Positions 7,038 through 16,503 of a stretch of DNA of 59,347 nucleotides are shown piece after piece. The stretch's first letter is position 1. Each line of letters begins with the position of its first letter. Source of the DNA: a virus; IMG/VR virus record IMGVR_UViG_3300044646_000633, positions 1 through 59,347 of that record; one strand, given 5' to 3'. The position numbers and the translations under genes were made by a program. Under the pieces are notes generated by a model, which worked only from the letters and a program-made list of their open reading frames with translations, did no database searches and had not been told where the DNA came from.

Positions 7038-9235
7038 CGCTTCAGAACCACGGCGCCGAGTCGCATGGTGCCTGTGTAGTAGCCGCGCGAGACGGTGATG
7101 GTGTGGTTCCCGGCTCCAGGTGACACGATGATTGCTCCGGTGGTTGCCCCGTTGTCGGTCAGGCCGGTGAGGATTGGACCGTAGGTGAAGGTGCCACCGC
7201 CATCCTTGCCGCTTCCTCCGGTGTAGGTGGCCGTAGGCGGGCCAAGGTAGTATTCGATCAGGATCGCGGACGCCCCAGACGGCACGTTGACCGTGACGCT
7301 TGCCGAGGCTGCAGTCGATGTCACGGACGCACCAACCGCTGCAGCGTTGCCCACAATCTGGTTCGTGTTGACTATGTTCGCCGACAGCGTGCCGCTGAAG
7401 GTCGCGGAGCCGTTGGAGATGGACAGTCCTGGCGCCGATATGTCTCCGTTGACGCTGACGTAGAAGTACTTGTTGTCGTTGGCGTTGCCGATCAGAAGTC
7501 CATTGGGCCCAAGGTGAAACCCAGTTTGGCCAGAGGCGGGCCAAGCCCATCCGGTGAACGCGCCACCGTTGATCTGGCCTCGAATCAGGAGTTGGCCAGA
7601 AGACGAGTCGAACGACAGGGAGTTGGTGCCTCCCTCGTTGACGCGGAAGAACACCACGCCGTCGCTGCGCTTGATGAAGATGTTGTTGAAGTCCGATGAC
7701 GACAGCGACAGACCGTAGTGGCCGGCCGACACAACGTCTTGGCCAAGCTGGACCCCCATGCCGGCGGTGATCTTGAGATTGGCCCCGTTGATCTGCGAAG
7801 CGGTGATCGAGTTCGCTGCGATCCGGTTGGCGTCCAGGGTGCCCGTCGTGATCTTCGAGGCGTCGAGGCTTGCAATCTTGGCGTTCGTGATCGAGGCGTC
7901 GGCGATCTTGGCGCCGTCGATGGCGGCGTTGCCGATCATCGCGTTCACAATCGCGCCGTTCTGAATGGCCCCGGTCCCGACCGCGATGGAGTTTGCGGCG
8001 AGCTTGGTTGCCGTGATCGCTCCAGCGGATATCTGGTCGGCCCCGATAGCTCCCGCGGCGATTTGTCCTGCGGTGATGGCGTTGGCGGCGATCTGCGATG
8101 ACGTGATGGTGTTGGCTGCCAGCCGGTCGCCTGTGATCGTGCCCGCTGCGATGTCGCCGGCCTGGATCGAGCCAGCAGCGATCTTCCCGGCCGTCACGGC
8201 TCCCGCAGCGAGCTCCGAGGATGTGATGGCGCTGGCCGCGATCTGGGACGCGGTGATGGTGTCCGCGGCGATGACGGCGGCCGTGACCGACCCGGCAGCG
8301 AGCTTGGCGGTGCTGATGGCGCCGTCCGTGATCTGCGTTCCGACAATCTGGCCCGTGAGCTTTGCGGCGGCGATGGCTGCCAACTGGGAGTCGCTAAGCT
8401 GCCCGGTCACCTGCGATGCCGCCACGGAGGCAATCTGGGCCGCTGTCAACGTGCCGGAAATGTCTGCAGCGGGAACCGTGGCCACGTAGGCGGATCCGTT
8501 CCAGCGGTAGAGCTTGCCGTCGGTGGTGTTGAATATCGAGTTGGTCGATTTCGTGGTCGGCACCGACGAAACCACAGACACCGGCTCGATGGTGTTCGCG
8601 AATTTCGTGCGATCGACCGCACCGTTGGCCAGGTTGGCGGCCTCGACAATGAGCGGGCCTAGATCAATGCCCCGGATCGTCGATGTCCCGGCCGCAAGTC
8701 CGTTGGTGCCGCCTGCTGGGCTGACGCTCAGGACACCGTCGTTGCTTTCCCACTTGATCCACAGCCGCCATGAGGTCGATGGGTTGCTGGGGTGCGCGTG
8801 CACGCGGCCCGTGAACTGCGTGATCTCGGTGGCGTCACCAAAGGTCGGCAGCGGGTCGCCCTGCTGGACGATCTTGCCGTAGACCCTGGTGCGCAAATGA
8901 CCGTGCCCCTGCGTGTAGGTTGGCGCGTCGTGCTCCACGAAGATGTTGCTGATGGCGGCAGAGACCGCAAAGCCCGTCGGGGTTGGGGGTGGCGTCAGGT
9001 TGGGCTCGTACTCAACCACTTGGGGCACGATGGGGAGGGAGACGCCGCTTACCGACCCAGAACTCAGTGAGCGCCCGGGCATCAGCTTTGCGATTCCGCT
9101 GTCCAGCAGATCTCGCAAGGTGACGCCGCGGTCCAGCGGGTCGCCGACGCGGCCCAGGTAGGCCATCAGCGTCTCGCGGACTCGCGCCTGGAAGTTGCTC
9201 GACGAAGGCGACGGAAGGTCTTTGCGCTCAGACAT
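7034..9235 (-). CDS. Tail-tip/central fibre protein, host-specificity J-like C-terminus
   Basis: 733 aa from ATG at 9235 (MSERKDL); longer upstream readings run into a different frame of the preceding gene. An N-terminal region leads into a fibronectin-like segment (PTGFAVSAAISNIFVEHDAPTY, ~90-140). Residues ~270-480 are a long array of ~10-residue repeats (T/S-x-x-QIAAxxI type) that should form a beta-helical or coiled shaft. The C-terminus (GFHLGPNGLLIGNANDN, then SISNGSATFSG) resembles the distal end of lambda J-type tail-tip proteins. It probably contacts the receptor. A lambda-like J end in an otherwise podovirus-like gene set implies modular exchange. Confidence 0.85.
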   Translation of the reverse strand: MSERKDLPSPSSSNFQARVRETLMAYLGRVGDPLDRGVTLRDLLDSGIAKLMPGRSLSSGSVSGVSLPIVPQVVEYEPNLTPPPTPTGFAVSAAISNIFVEHDAPTYTQGHGHLRTRVYGKIVQQGDPLPTFGDATEITQFTGRVHAHPSNPSTSWRLWIKWESNDGVLSVSPAGGTNGLAAGTSTIRGIDLGPLIVEAANLANGAVDRTKFANTIEPVSVVSSVPTTKSTNSIFNTTDGKLYRWNGSAYVATVPAADISGTLTAAQIASVAASQVTGQLSDSQLAAIAAAKLTGQIVGTQITDGAISTAKLAAGSVTAAVIAADTITASQIAASAITSSELAAGAVTAGKIAAGSIQAGDIAAGTITGDRLAANTITSSQIAANAITAGQIAAGAIGADQISAGAITATKLAANSIAVGTGAIQNGAIVNAMIGNAAIDGAKIADASITNAKIASLDASKITTGTLDANRIAANSITASQINGANLKITAGMGVQLGQDVVSAGHYGLSLSSSDFNNIFIKRSDGVVFFRVNEGGTNSLSFDSSSGQLLIRGQINGGAFTGWAWPASGQTGFHLGPNGLLIGNANDNKYFYVSVNGDISAPGLSISNGSATFSGTLSANIVNTNQIVGNAAAVGASVTSTAASASVTVNVPSGASAILIEYYLGPPTATYTGGSGKDGGGTFTYGPILTGLTDNGATTGAIIVSPGAGNHTITVSRGYYTGTMRLGAVVLKR

Positions 9236-9246
9236 GGATGTCGCCG

Positions 9247-10941
9247 TCAGACTTGCCGAAGTTCCTCGACAGAACTGGCAATGGACACCGACTGCACGGC
9301 GCCAGAGGTCTCGACTTCGATCTGCCAGTCTGCAGCCGCGAACCCGGACGCCAGCGGCATGCTGTTGGCATCCGGCACGTTCACGGTGTAGCGGAAGGTC
9401 GTGGTGGTTGGCGCGGAGAAGACCGACGGCTTGCGCGCAACGAGCTTGGTGACGGTCGCCGCCGGCAGGTTGAGCGCGTCGATGCGCACCGTGACAGGGT
9501 AGGTGTCGGCCTGAACCTCCAGGGCCCCGAAGTTCACGGGCCTGGTGTCTCGATACTGCTTGGAGCGAAAGCGCGCGGTGAAGGCCGAAGCCCCAGCGTC
9601 CCAGCGACGCACGTTGCCGCCGTCCAGGACGTACATCTGGTCCTGCAGCTCGTCGAAGTGCATCGCGGTGTAGCCCGCGTCCAAGAAGTAGATTCCGGCC
9701 CCCCGATCCGCCGGGTTCAGCATGAAGCCCTTGCGACCGCCGCCGTCGTCGTAGCTGCCGAAGTACAGGCCTTCGTACATGCACCCGATGATCGAGGAGG
9801 GCACCAGCGCCTGCCAGTCCTCGCGCGTCATCAGGCCGGCCGTCAGGATGCGCGCGCCGCCTGCGCCGTACCAGCACAGCCCGTCATTGCTTGCCCAGGC
9901 CACGCCTGTGCCCATGCTGACGACGGATCGCGGTGCCACGCAGCCCTGCGGAATCTCCAGGGGCGCCTGGTCCATGGCCTCCGGCGTGGAGCCCTGAGCC
10001 AGCACGGGCCTGTTGGTGGTCAACACCAGCAGGCTTTGCCCGAACACACCAAGGGCAACCGGGGTGGAGTCTGGCGGGACGATGTCGTACCTGGTCGGCC
10101 AGGCGTAGGGCGTGTAGGGCTCGCAGAACTTCACCGCGCGGCCACTGATGCCGGCCAGCATCCCGTTCCACAGTGACGTCAGGTTGGTCATGCCGGCCGG
10201 TGGCATTGCCCAGGTAGCGGTTGGCAGCACTTCGCCCAGCGCCCGGTTGTCGTCGGTGGTGCTGGCGGTGCCGATTGCTATCTCGCGCAGGAAAAGGAAC
10301 TCTGTTGACCCGCTGGAGCCGGTCTCGGTGCGGTAGATGCGGATCAGGGTGACGTTGTAGTTTCCAGCTGGAACCGAGGCAAACGAGCCTATGGTCGCCT
10401 GCGCGTCGAGTTTTCGGGTGTTCTCTGCGCTGACTGGGCTCGGCGCAGACTCCCAGCCCCACGAGGTCACGTAGGTGTAGACGTAGAAAACGGTCTGGTT
10501 CTCGGTGGAAGTGCCGCCCGCAGAGGTCGTGATGGAGGGCGCTGACGTTGGCGCCGGCACGCCCAGCGGGCGCCAGTTCGCGCCCGGGTTGTCCTGGGGG
10601 TCTGTGCCGTCCAGGGCCGTGTTGTCGGTGACTTTGGGCACCCCGTCGCCCGTGAAGTAGGTGCGCTCCGTGGTGTCGGACGTGTCGTAACCACGGACCG
10701 CGTGCACCACGCCGGTCCAACTGAGCCAGTATTGGGCGTGGCTCGCCACGTCGCGCCCAAGGCGGTAGATCGTCTGTCGTCCAGATGGCACCGTGGCCAC
10801 CGTCAGCGGCTGCTTCCAGGGGCGCAAGTCGCCTCGCCCGGGCTTCTGGTTGCGGCTGATGGTGCCGACCTGCTCGGGCAGCAACGTCGGATGACTTGCC
10901 CGCGCCTCTCCGGCAAAGCCTCGAAGGCGGATCAACGACAT
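9247..10941 (-). CDS. Virion structural protein, tail-region
   Basis: 564 aa. Not a named family to me, but the composition (Gly, Thr, Ser, aromatic) and position fit a podovirus virion protein. It begins MSLIRLRGFAGEARASHPTL and has many short beta-strand units with YFGSYDDGGGR and MYVLDGGNVRRWD, suggestive of a propeller or spike-like fold. A Fn3-like stretch (TVFYVYTYVTSWGWESAPSPVS, ~145-168) lies in the N-terminal third. It is followed after 11 bases by the J-like gene. It could be a tail nozzle, stopper or spike component; the exact role is undetermined. Confidence 0.8.
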   Translation of the reverse strand: MSLIRLRGFAGEARASHPTLLPEQVGTISRNQKPGRGDLRPWKQPLTVATVPSGRQTIYRLGRDVASHAQYWLSWTGVVHAVRGYDTSDTTERTYFTGDGVPKVTDNTALDGTDPQDNPGANWRPLGVPAPTSAPSITTSAGGTSTENQTVFYVYTYVTSWGWESAPSPVSAENTRKLDAQATIGSFASVPAGNYNVTLIRIYRTETGSSGSTEFLFLREIAIGTASTTDDNRALGEVLPTATWAMPPAGMTNLTSLWNGMLAGISGRAVKFCEPYTPYAWPTRYDIVPPDSTPVALGVFGQSLLVLTTNRPVLAQGSTPEAMDQAPLEIPQGCVAPRSVVSMGTGVAWASNDGLCWYGAGGARILTAGLMTREDWQALVPSSIIGCMYEGLYFGSYDDGGGRKGFMLNPADRGAGIYFLDAGYTAMHFDELQDQMYVLDGGNVRRWDAGASAFTARFRSKQYRDTRPVNFGALEVQADTYPVTVRIDALNLPAATVTKLVARKPSVFSAPTTTTFRYTVNVPDANSMPLASGFAAADWQIEVETSGAVQSVSIASSVEELRQV

Positions 10942-10942
10942 A

Positions 10943-11275
10943 TCAGCGGTCGCCCCTGAAGTGCATATAAGCCCCCGCGGTTAGGGCACCCAGGAAGGCC
11001 ATGGTCACGGCCTGCGTGATGGTCTTCCATGCCGTCCTCTTGGCGCCCCGCCAGGCGTCCAGCAGTCCGCGAAGCTCAAGCACGTCATGAATCGCATCGG
11101 CGTCGTGAAGACCGATTGACTCCAGGGCCTCTCTGGCGCCCTTCCTGGCGGCCTGCTCGACCATGTCTTGCAGATATCGCTCGTCCACCGTCAAGGTTCT
11201 GGCTGGCTGCGTAGATCCATCGGTGCGAGAAAACGCGGGCCCCTCAGATAGGCTCTGCAGTCTTGGGTAGTCCAT
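10943..11275 (-). CDS. Small membrane protein in the tail operon (DUF6127-like)
   Basis: 110 aa with start ATG at 11275 chosen because AAGGAG lies 9 bases upstream; a TTG 18 bases further up would place that Shine-Dalgarno inside the gene. An amphipathic, charged N-terminal part (QDMVEQAARKGAREALESIGL) is followed by one C-terminal transmembrane helix (ITQAVTMAFLGALTAGAYMHF). Similar single-helix phage proteins beside tail genes are known as DUF6127, which is my tentative match. A holin or tail-membrane factor is possible. Confidence 0.75.
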   Translation of the reverse strand: MDYPRLQSLSEGPAFSRTDGSTQPARTLTVDERYLQDMVEQAARKGAREALESIGLHDADAIHDVLELRGLLDAWRGAKRTAWKTITQAVTMAFLGALTAGAYMHFRGDR

Positions 11276-11356
11276 GGGTTGCTGCTCCTTCAATCACCAA
11301 AACTCGAAGCTACTGAGAGTGGCTCTGCAACTACGATTGGCCGATGTTATCCGCGA

Positions 11357-11902
11357 TCAAACGGCCGGCCACACAAGCGCGGGAAGTTCCGCCTCGATGT
11401 CGGCGTAGCCCGATGGCATGGGCCGCGTCTTTGCCACCACCTGGTCCATGATGTCGAACAGAACCGCCCATGTCTGAGCCCGGATGTCGCGGGCGTAGAC
11501 GCCCTCGATGCTGAACCTGGGCACCGAGCATCCAGCATAGCCGGTGGCGGACTTGATGTCGTCGTAACCCCGGGCCTGGGCAAAGGCATCCAGGCGGGCC
11601 TGCGTGGCCTGCGTGATGCTGTCCTTGATCTGCTGTGCCTTTGCCGCCTGATTCAAGGCCGCCGTCTCGGCGGGAAACGCGTACACCTGCCACTGCTGCT
11701 CCCAGTGGCCCTTGTCGGTCAGCGCGGGGGCGATCTCGCAAACTCCCTGGGTCACGGGATCGTAGGGCGGCTGCGGCGCAGGGAACACCCAGGAGTAGCC
11801 CGCGGGTGGCGTGAAGGGCACCGGGAAGCTGATGTTGGGATGGGCGGCCCTGATCTCGCTTTGGCTGACGGGGTACTGGTTGGTGGTCGTGTTGATGTAC
11901 AT
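11357..11902 (-). CDS. Tail fibre assembly protein-like
   Basis: 181 aa, start ATG at 11902 with AAGGA upstream. The opening MYINTTTNQYPVSQSEIRAAHPN and later PPYDPVTQGVCEIAPAL, WEQQWQVYAFPAE fit small fibre-assembly chaperones or DUF-type proteins encoded right after fibre genes. The middle is helical (AALNQAAKAQQIKDSITQATQ) and the rest contains a GYDDIKSATGYAG segment common in such proteins. It follows the 658-aa fibre gene after 8 bases and probably helps that fibre fold or attach. Chaperone function is inferred from position. Confidence 0.75.
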   Translation of the reverse strand: MYINTTTNQYPVSQSEIRAAHPNISFPVPFTPPAGYSWVFPAPQPPYDPVTQGVCEIAPALTDKGHWEQQWQVYAFPAETAALNQAAKAQQIKDSITQATQARLDAFAQARGYDDIKSATGYAGCSVPRFSIEGVYARDIRAQTWAVLFDIMDQVVAKTRPMPSGYADIEAELPALVWPAV

Positions 11903-11910
11903 GGAGGTCC

Positions 11911-13887
11911 TTACGCGATGGCCAGGAAGATGTAAGTGGCGCCGCTGACGTTCACATTGGTGGCGGCCACCTGATTGACGATGAACCCTGAGTTGTCGGG
12001 GTCGATGCTGTCGTTGGAGGTGACCTCGGCGGCCGTTGTGTTCAGGCTTAGATGGGGATCATTGGCCGCCACAATGCCGCGTGCCGTGTCCCACACGTAC
12101 CAGTCGCCTGCGCTGTCCGTGCGCTTGATGAGCACGAACCGCGCCCCGCTAGTGAACCCGCAGTTGATCGTCTGGCTGCTGCCGTTGCCGGTGTAGCTTC
12201 CAACCTTGCTTACGCCGGGGCGGGAGGCGAAGAGGTAGGCGACCTGTGTCTGACCACTTGAATTGAGCGTGCCCCCCGGCTTAACAGAAAACTGAGTCGC
12301 GGTGGGAGTCGCCAACCACCTACCTGTTTCCGTGTAGAAGCCAAGATCGCCTCGGTTTAGATCGGCGGTTTTGTTGATGCCCTCAGAAGCAGCGTAAACA
12401 CCCCAAGGCGAACTAGCATTTCGCGCTTTAATAATCATCAACTCTGGCGTCACGCCTAAGTTGTGGTTGAGCGTCAGATTAGAACCTGTCCCCGTATAGC
12501 ACACCACATCAAAAAAGCCCGGGGCGCGGCGGAAGAAGTAGTTGATCCAGTTGCCGTATAAGGCGCTGTTCCAACCGCCACCGCGAGTGATGTTTTGGCT
12601 GTCGGCCTTGAGTTGAACATACGCCGATGTTCCAAATTCTGCCCCGGTTCCGGTTGACGTTAACCCCAATCCAGATGCGGTATATGTATTGCTCGGAACA
12701 CCAATGCCGCGCAACCTGTCTACAAAATTGAAAGCGGTGCTTAAAGCCACTGTATTAGTGCCGTTTCTGCTAAACGTATTCACCAAATCCGGAGGGAATG
12801 GCACACCTGTGGAGTCAATCGTATCCGCTTGCGCAATAGCTTGAGCGTAGTACACACTCGTCCCCGAGGTCGGAGTCCTCATCGGGCCGCGACGGATGGC
12901 GATGTAGATGTAGGTAGCGGAATTGCTGGCGGACATCGTAAAACCTGTCGCCGTAGGGTGGCCTCGCGCTAGACCTGTAGTTTCCGCATCTGACAGGTTT
13001 GCTAGTAGCTGAACATCGCCAGCAGCGCCTATTGACCCGCTATCAACCCAGCCACGCATCGTGTCATGCATAAACCAATTGGCGGCGGAGTCAGTTCTTT
13101 TGTACAAAATCCACTGCGGCTCATACCCCAGCGTCACCGTAGCGTTGCCGGAGCCATCAGTCGTGAACGACCCACAGCTAATCACATTGTCCGTACCAGA
13201 AGCCCCAAAGCCCCCTGCATCGTGGGCGAAGAGGTAGGCGACGTAGGTGCCGCCAGAGGCGTTGACCGTAGTGTCAGTACCGAGGCTGAATTCAGTGCTG
13301 GTGGGCGTTGTGCTGTTCCAGCGCGTGGTGCCCGTAGCCTTTGCTGCCGAGCTGTTCAGCACCATGTATTCGGTGTTGGCGTTGCTGCGGTGGTAAACCT
13401 GCCAGTCAGCACTATCGTTTGTGCGCTTGACGATGATGCACCCCGGCACTGAGCCAAGACTGTGGGCAATGGTGCGGTTGCTGCCATTCCCCGTATACGT
13501 CACCACATCAAAGAACTTGGGAGCCTTGCGGAAGGTCCAGGAGGCGTAGTCGGACGAGCCATTTAAAAAAACGCTGTCACCAATCACAAAGCCGTTAGCA
13601 TTGAACGACGTCAACGTTGTCGATTCGGTAGTTTGTCCACTAGACGACTGGCTGTCCAAACACAATGTTGCACCTCGCGCTGTGTCTATCAATTTGTGCG
13701 CGCTGGTGGAGAGGCGATTTTTGAACCAAACCAACCCGCCCTTACCCGACAGGTCAATCCCGTTGGTGATGGTCCGTGTAGCGTTGTTGCCGGTGTAGAG
13801 CCACGTCGAAAAGACGTCCTCGACGAAGACGGCCGCTGCGGCAGATGAGGCGCTGCCGGCCGCCATGATGATGTTCTTGGCGCTCAC
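11911..13887 (-). CDS. Tail fibre with repeated receptor-type modules
   Basis: 658 aa from GTG at 13887, which overlaps the previous stop as GTGA (ATG at 13866 is an alternative). At least three copies of a ~150-residue module are seen, each with YTGNGSxxTI, a LG..P.. segment, IVKRTDSAxDWxVY and a closing AYLFA or YIFLAI. This module is typical of podovirus tail fibres. Bases ~12290-13800 are visibly lower in GC than the neighbouring genes, so the receptor-binding middle looks acquired by exchange. It lies between two other fibre-related genes and probably works with the 181-aa protein downstream. Confidence 0.85.
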   Translation of the reverse strand: MSAKNIIMAAGSASSAAAAVFVEDVFSTWLYTGNNATRTITNGIDLSGKGGLVWFKNRLSTSAHKLIDTARGATLCLDSQSSSGQTTESTTLTSFNANGFVIGDSVFLNGSSDYASWTFRKAPKFFDVVTYTGNGSNRTIAHSLGSVPGCIIVKRTNDSADWQVYHRSNANTEYMVLNSSAAKATGTTRWNSTTPTSTEFSLGTDTTVNASGGTYVAYLFAHDAGGFGASGTDNVISCGSFTTDGSGNATVTLGYEPQWILYKRTDSAANWFMHDTMRGWVDSGSIGAAGDVQLLANLSDAETTGLARGHPTATGFTMSASNSATYIYIAIRRGPMRTPTSGTSVYYAQAIAQADTIDSTGVPFPPDLVNTFSRNGTNTVALSTAFNFVDRLRGIGVPSNTYTASGLGLTSTGTGAEFGTSAYVQLKADSQNITRGGGWNSALYGNWINYFFRRAPGFFDVVCYTGTGSNLTLNHNLGVTPELMIIKARNASSPWGVYAASEGINKTADLNRGDLGFYTETGRWLATPTATQFSVKPGGTLNSSGQTQVAYLFASRPGVSKVGSYTGNGSSQTINCGFTSGARFVLIKRTDSAGDWYVWDTARGIVAANDPHLSLNTTAAEVTSNDSIDPDNSGFIVNQVAATNVNVSGATYIFLAIA

Positions 13888-16421
13888 TTGACGTCCCGCC
13901 CCAAGAGAAGGCCCGTCCAGTTGGTGCCGCCGTCGTGGGTGTAGAACCCCAGAACGTCGCGCCCAGCCGCCGTCAGCGTTGGCGCTGTGCCACCTGCCCA
14001 TCGCATGCCGGACCACCAAGTGATCGCCGCGCTGCCGCCGTTGGTGAGATCGAGGATGAAGCTCGCTGCCGTACCGGACGCGGGGACGTTGCTGACTGTC
14101 AGGGTCGTGGCGCCGCTGATGGTCCGCGTGAACCAGTTGCCGCTGTTGACGCCGATGTCACTGGCGGCCACGGCTACGCGAGCCTCGCGCAGGCCGCCTG
14201 TGAGCGCGCCTCCGGCCAGCGGAAGCCTGGCGTTGAGTTGCCCCTGGGCCTTGCCGAATGCCGCCAGGATCGTGTCGGCTGCGGCCAGCGCGGTGTTGGC
14301 CCCGACGGCGTACCCGGTCAGGGCCTTGCCGGTCACGGCCGTAGCGCCGACCGTGACTGTGATTGCCGTGGTTCCGGTTCCGGTCGCGTCGCCAGACAGC
14401 GTGATCGATTCGTTTCCCGTGATGTAGGTGGCGGGCTCCAGGCTCCAGGTGTCAGCCGCCGTCTTGCGCAGCAGCCCGGTCGTGCCGGTCAATGCAGCGA
14501 TGGCGGTGAGGTCGGCATCGACGGGCTGGTACGCCGTGCTTGCGGTGTATGCCGCGCTGCCCAGGCTGCCGCCTGCGCCGATGTTGAGCGTTGACCCGTC
14601 CGTGCCGGAGAACGTGATGCTGTTCTGCACGATCAGGGTCTTGGAGGACGTGCCCCCGGCCGCCTGGAACCCGGTGGCGTTCGCCGTCAACGTCAGCCCG
14701 TTGTAGGTCTTGCCGGTCAGGGCTGACGGAACGTCGGCGTTGGCGATGGCATTCCATGCGGGGGAAGCCGACACCGACCCCGTCCCCGTCTGCGTGAGGA
14801 ATCGTCTGGAGGCCAAGGTGTTGCCTGCCAGTCGATCTGCGGTGTTGGCCCCGCTGCCAAAGACGATGTCTCCCAGCGTCGTAATGGGCGTGAGGGCGTT
14901 GTAGGCAGCAGCCTTTGTGGTGTTGCCGGTCCCGCCGTTGGCTATGGCCAGGGTGCCCGCGACTGACACCACGCCGCCCGTGGCGATGTTGGGCGTCAGT
15001 CCCGTGGACCCGAAGCTGATGGAAGAGACTCCGGCCGCCGCGCTGGGCGGGGCGCTCGACCAGGTGGTGCCGTTGCTTACCAGCACGTTGCCTGACGCGC
15101 CCGGGGCGACCGTCTGCAGGGCTGCCGTGCCGTTTCCCAGCAGGACGCTGTTGGCCGCAAGCGTTGCCGACCCTGTCCCGCCGTTGGCCACGACCAGCGT
15201 GCCGCCCACTGAGACCGCGCCACTGGTGGCCGTGCTTGGGGTCAGCCCTGTTGCCCCGAAGCTGATCGTCGAGACGCCCGCCGCTCCGGGCGGAGAGCTC
15301 GACCAAGTGGTCCCGTTGCTGGTCAACACGTTGCCGCTGGCGCCGGGAGCCACAGCCTGGAAGGCCGCAGCGCCGTTGCCAAGCAGGACGGTGTTCGCCG
15401 TGAAGGTGGTAGCCCCCGTCCCGCCGTTGGCCACAGCCACGGTGCCGGTGACGTTTGCCGCGGTGCCTGTCGTGTTCTGGTTGAGCGTTGGCACGTCTGT
15501 GGCCTGAATGGCTGACATGACGACGTTCGTGCCGTTGCCCCGCAAGAACTGGCCGCTCGTTACCGCCCCGGCCAGAGCGTTGATGGCCCCCTGCTGCGTG
15601 GTCACGCCCGTCCCGCCATTGGCGACGGCCAGGGTGCCCGTGACGCCCGTGGACAGCGGGAGTCCGGTCGCGTTGGTCAGGGTGACAGAGGTCGGCGTAC
15701 CGAGTACGGGCGTCACAAGCGTCGGGCTCGTGGACAGCACGTTGTTGCCCGAGCCGGTGGACGTGGTCACGCCCGTCCCGCCATTGGCGACGGCAAGGGT
15801 GCCGCCCACGGAAACCGCACCGCTGGTGGCCGTGTTCGGAGTCAGCCCTGTCGAGCCGAAGCTGATGGTCGAGACCCTGGCCGCAGGCGCGGAGCTCGTC
15901 CAGTTGGTGCCGTTGCTGGTCAGAAGGTTGCCGGACGTCCCGGGTGGCACGGTCGTTGTCGCGCTGGCAGCCGCGGAGGCTGCGCTGGCTGCGGCCTCGG
16001 CGGCCTTGGTGACGGCGATGTCCTTGGCCGCCACGGCGGCGACCTGTGCGGCCGTTGTGGTGGACACAACGGAGTCGAGATATAGCTGCCCGTCGCTCTT
16101 GCCCTCGTATGCCGGCAGGTTGGCGATCAGGTGCAGCGACGCGCTCGCTACGTTCGGCACGGTGGCCGTGGTCTTCAGCGTCTTGCCGTTGGGCGCAACG
16201 ATGCGGATCGTGTAGACGGATGCCGTGGACCCAAGCTGGTTGGGCCACAGGTTCAGGACTGCCGTGCCGCTGGCGTTTGTGGTGACCTCGGTCAGCGTTG
16301 GAACGACGTAGCCTTCGTATATCTCGAAGCGATCGAGCCGCGCCGTGATGACGGCACCGGCAACCGGGTCTCCCGAGTCGTCACTGACGGAACACGAGAC
16401 GGCGCAAGTCGGAAGTGGCAT
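13884..16421 (-). CDS. Long tail fibre with VANGGTG repeats
   Basis: 845 aa. The N-terminal ~110 residues look like an Ig/CNA-B-type beta-sandwich (DDSGDPVAGAVITARL) that would anchor the fibre. An Ala-rich helix (~120-150) follows, then about six copies of a repeat built around GTLAVANGGTGxTT and GNVLTSNGTxWSS, characteristic of caudoviral fibre shafts. The C-terminus ends with a likely receptor or trimerisation domain (YTHDGGTNWTGLLLG). The start ATG is at 16421; the stop overlaps the next fibre gene by 4 bases. The repeats are DNA-level direct repeats and could recombine to change fibre length. Confidence 0.88.
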   Translation of the reverse strand: MPLPTCAVSCSVSDDSGDPVAGAVITARLDRFEIYEGYVVPTLTEVTTNASGTAVLNLWPNQLGSTASVYTIRIVAPNGKTLKTTATVPNVASASLHLIANLPAYEGKSDGQLYLDSVVSTTTAAQVAAVAAKDIAVTKAAEAAASAASAAASATTTVPPGTSGNLLTSNGTNWTSSAPAARVSTISFGSTGLTPNTATSGAVSVGGTLAVANGGTGVTTSTGSGNNVLSTSPTLVTPVLGTPTSVTLTNATGLPLSTGVTGTLAVANGGTGVTTQQGAINALAGAVTSGQFLRGNGTNVVMSAIQATDVPTLNQNTTGTAANVTGTVAVANGGTGATTFTANTVLLGNGAAAFQAVAPGASGNVLTSNGTTWSSSPPGAAGVSTISFGATGLTPSTATSGAVSVGGTLVVANGGTGSATLAANSVLLGNGTAALQTVAPGASGNVLVSNGTTWSSAPPSAAAGVSSISFGSTGLTPNIATGGVVSVAGTLAIANGGTGNTTKAAAYNALTPITTLGDIVFGSGANTADRLAGNTLASRRFLTQTGTGSVSASPAWNAIANADVPSALTGKTYNGLTLTANATGFQAAGGTSSKTLIVQNSITFSGTDGSTLNIGAGGSLGSAAYTASTAYQPVDADLTAIAALTGTTGLLRKTAADTWSLEPATYITGNESITLSGDATGTGTTAITVTVGATAVTGKALTGYAVGANTALAAADTILAAFGKAQGQLNARLPLAGGALTGGLREARVAVAASDIGVNSGNWFTRTISGATTLTVSNVPASGTAASFILDLTNGGSAAITWWSGMRWAGGTAPTLTAAGRDVLGFYTHDGGTNWTGLLLGRDVK

Positions 16422-16503
16422 GTTGGGTCATCCTTGGTTGTCGGGCCATGTCATGGGCTCCGATCACTTCATAAGGCATTGAGGCTGATGTCGGGCTGCG
16501 CCG

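Noticed and set aside
7034-9235. Diversity-generating retroelement, considered because some fibre-rich podoviruses have one
   Set aside because: No reverse transcriptase and no template/variable repeat pair near the fibre genes.
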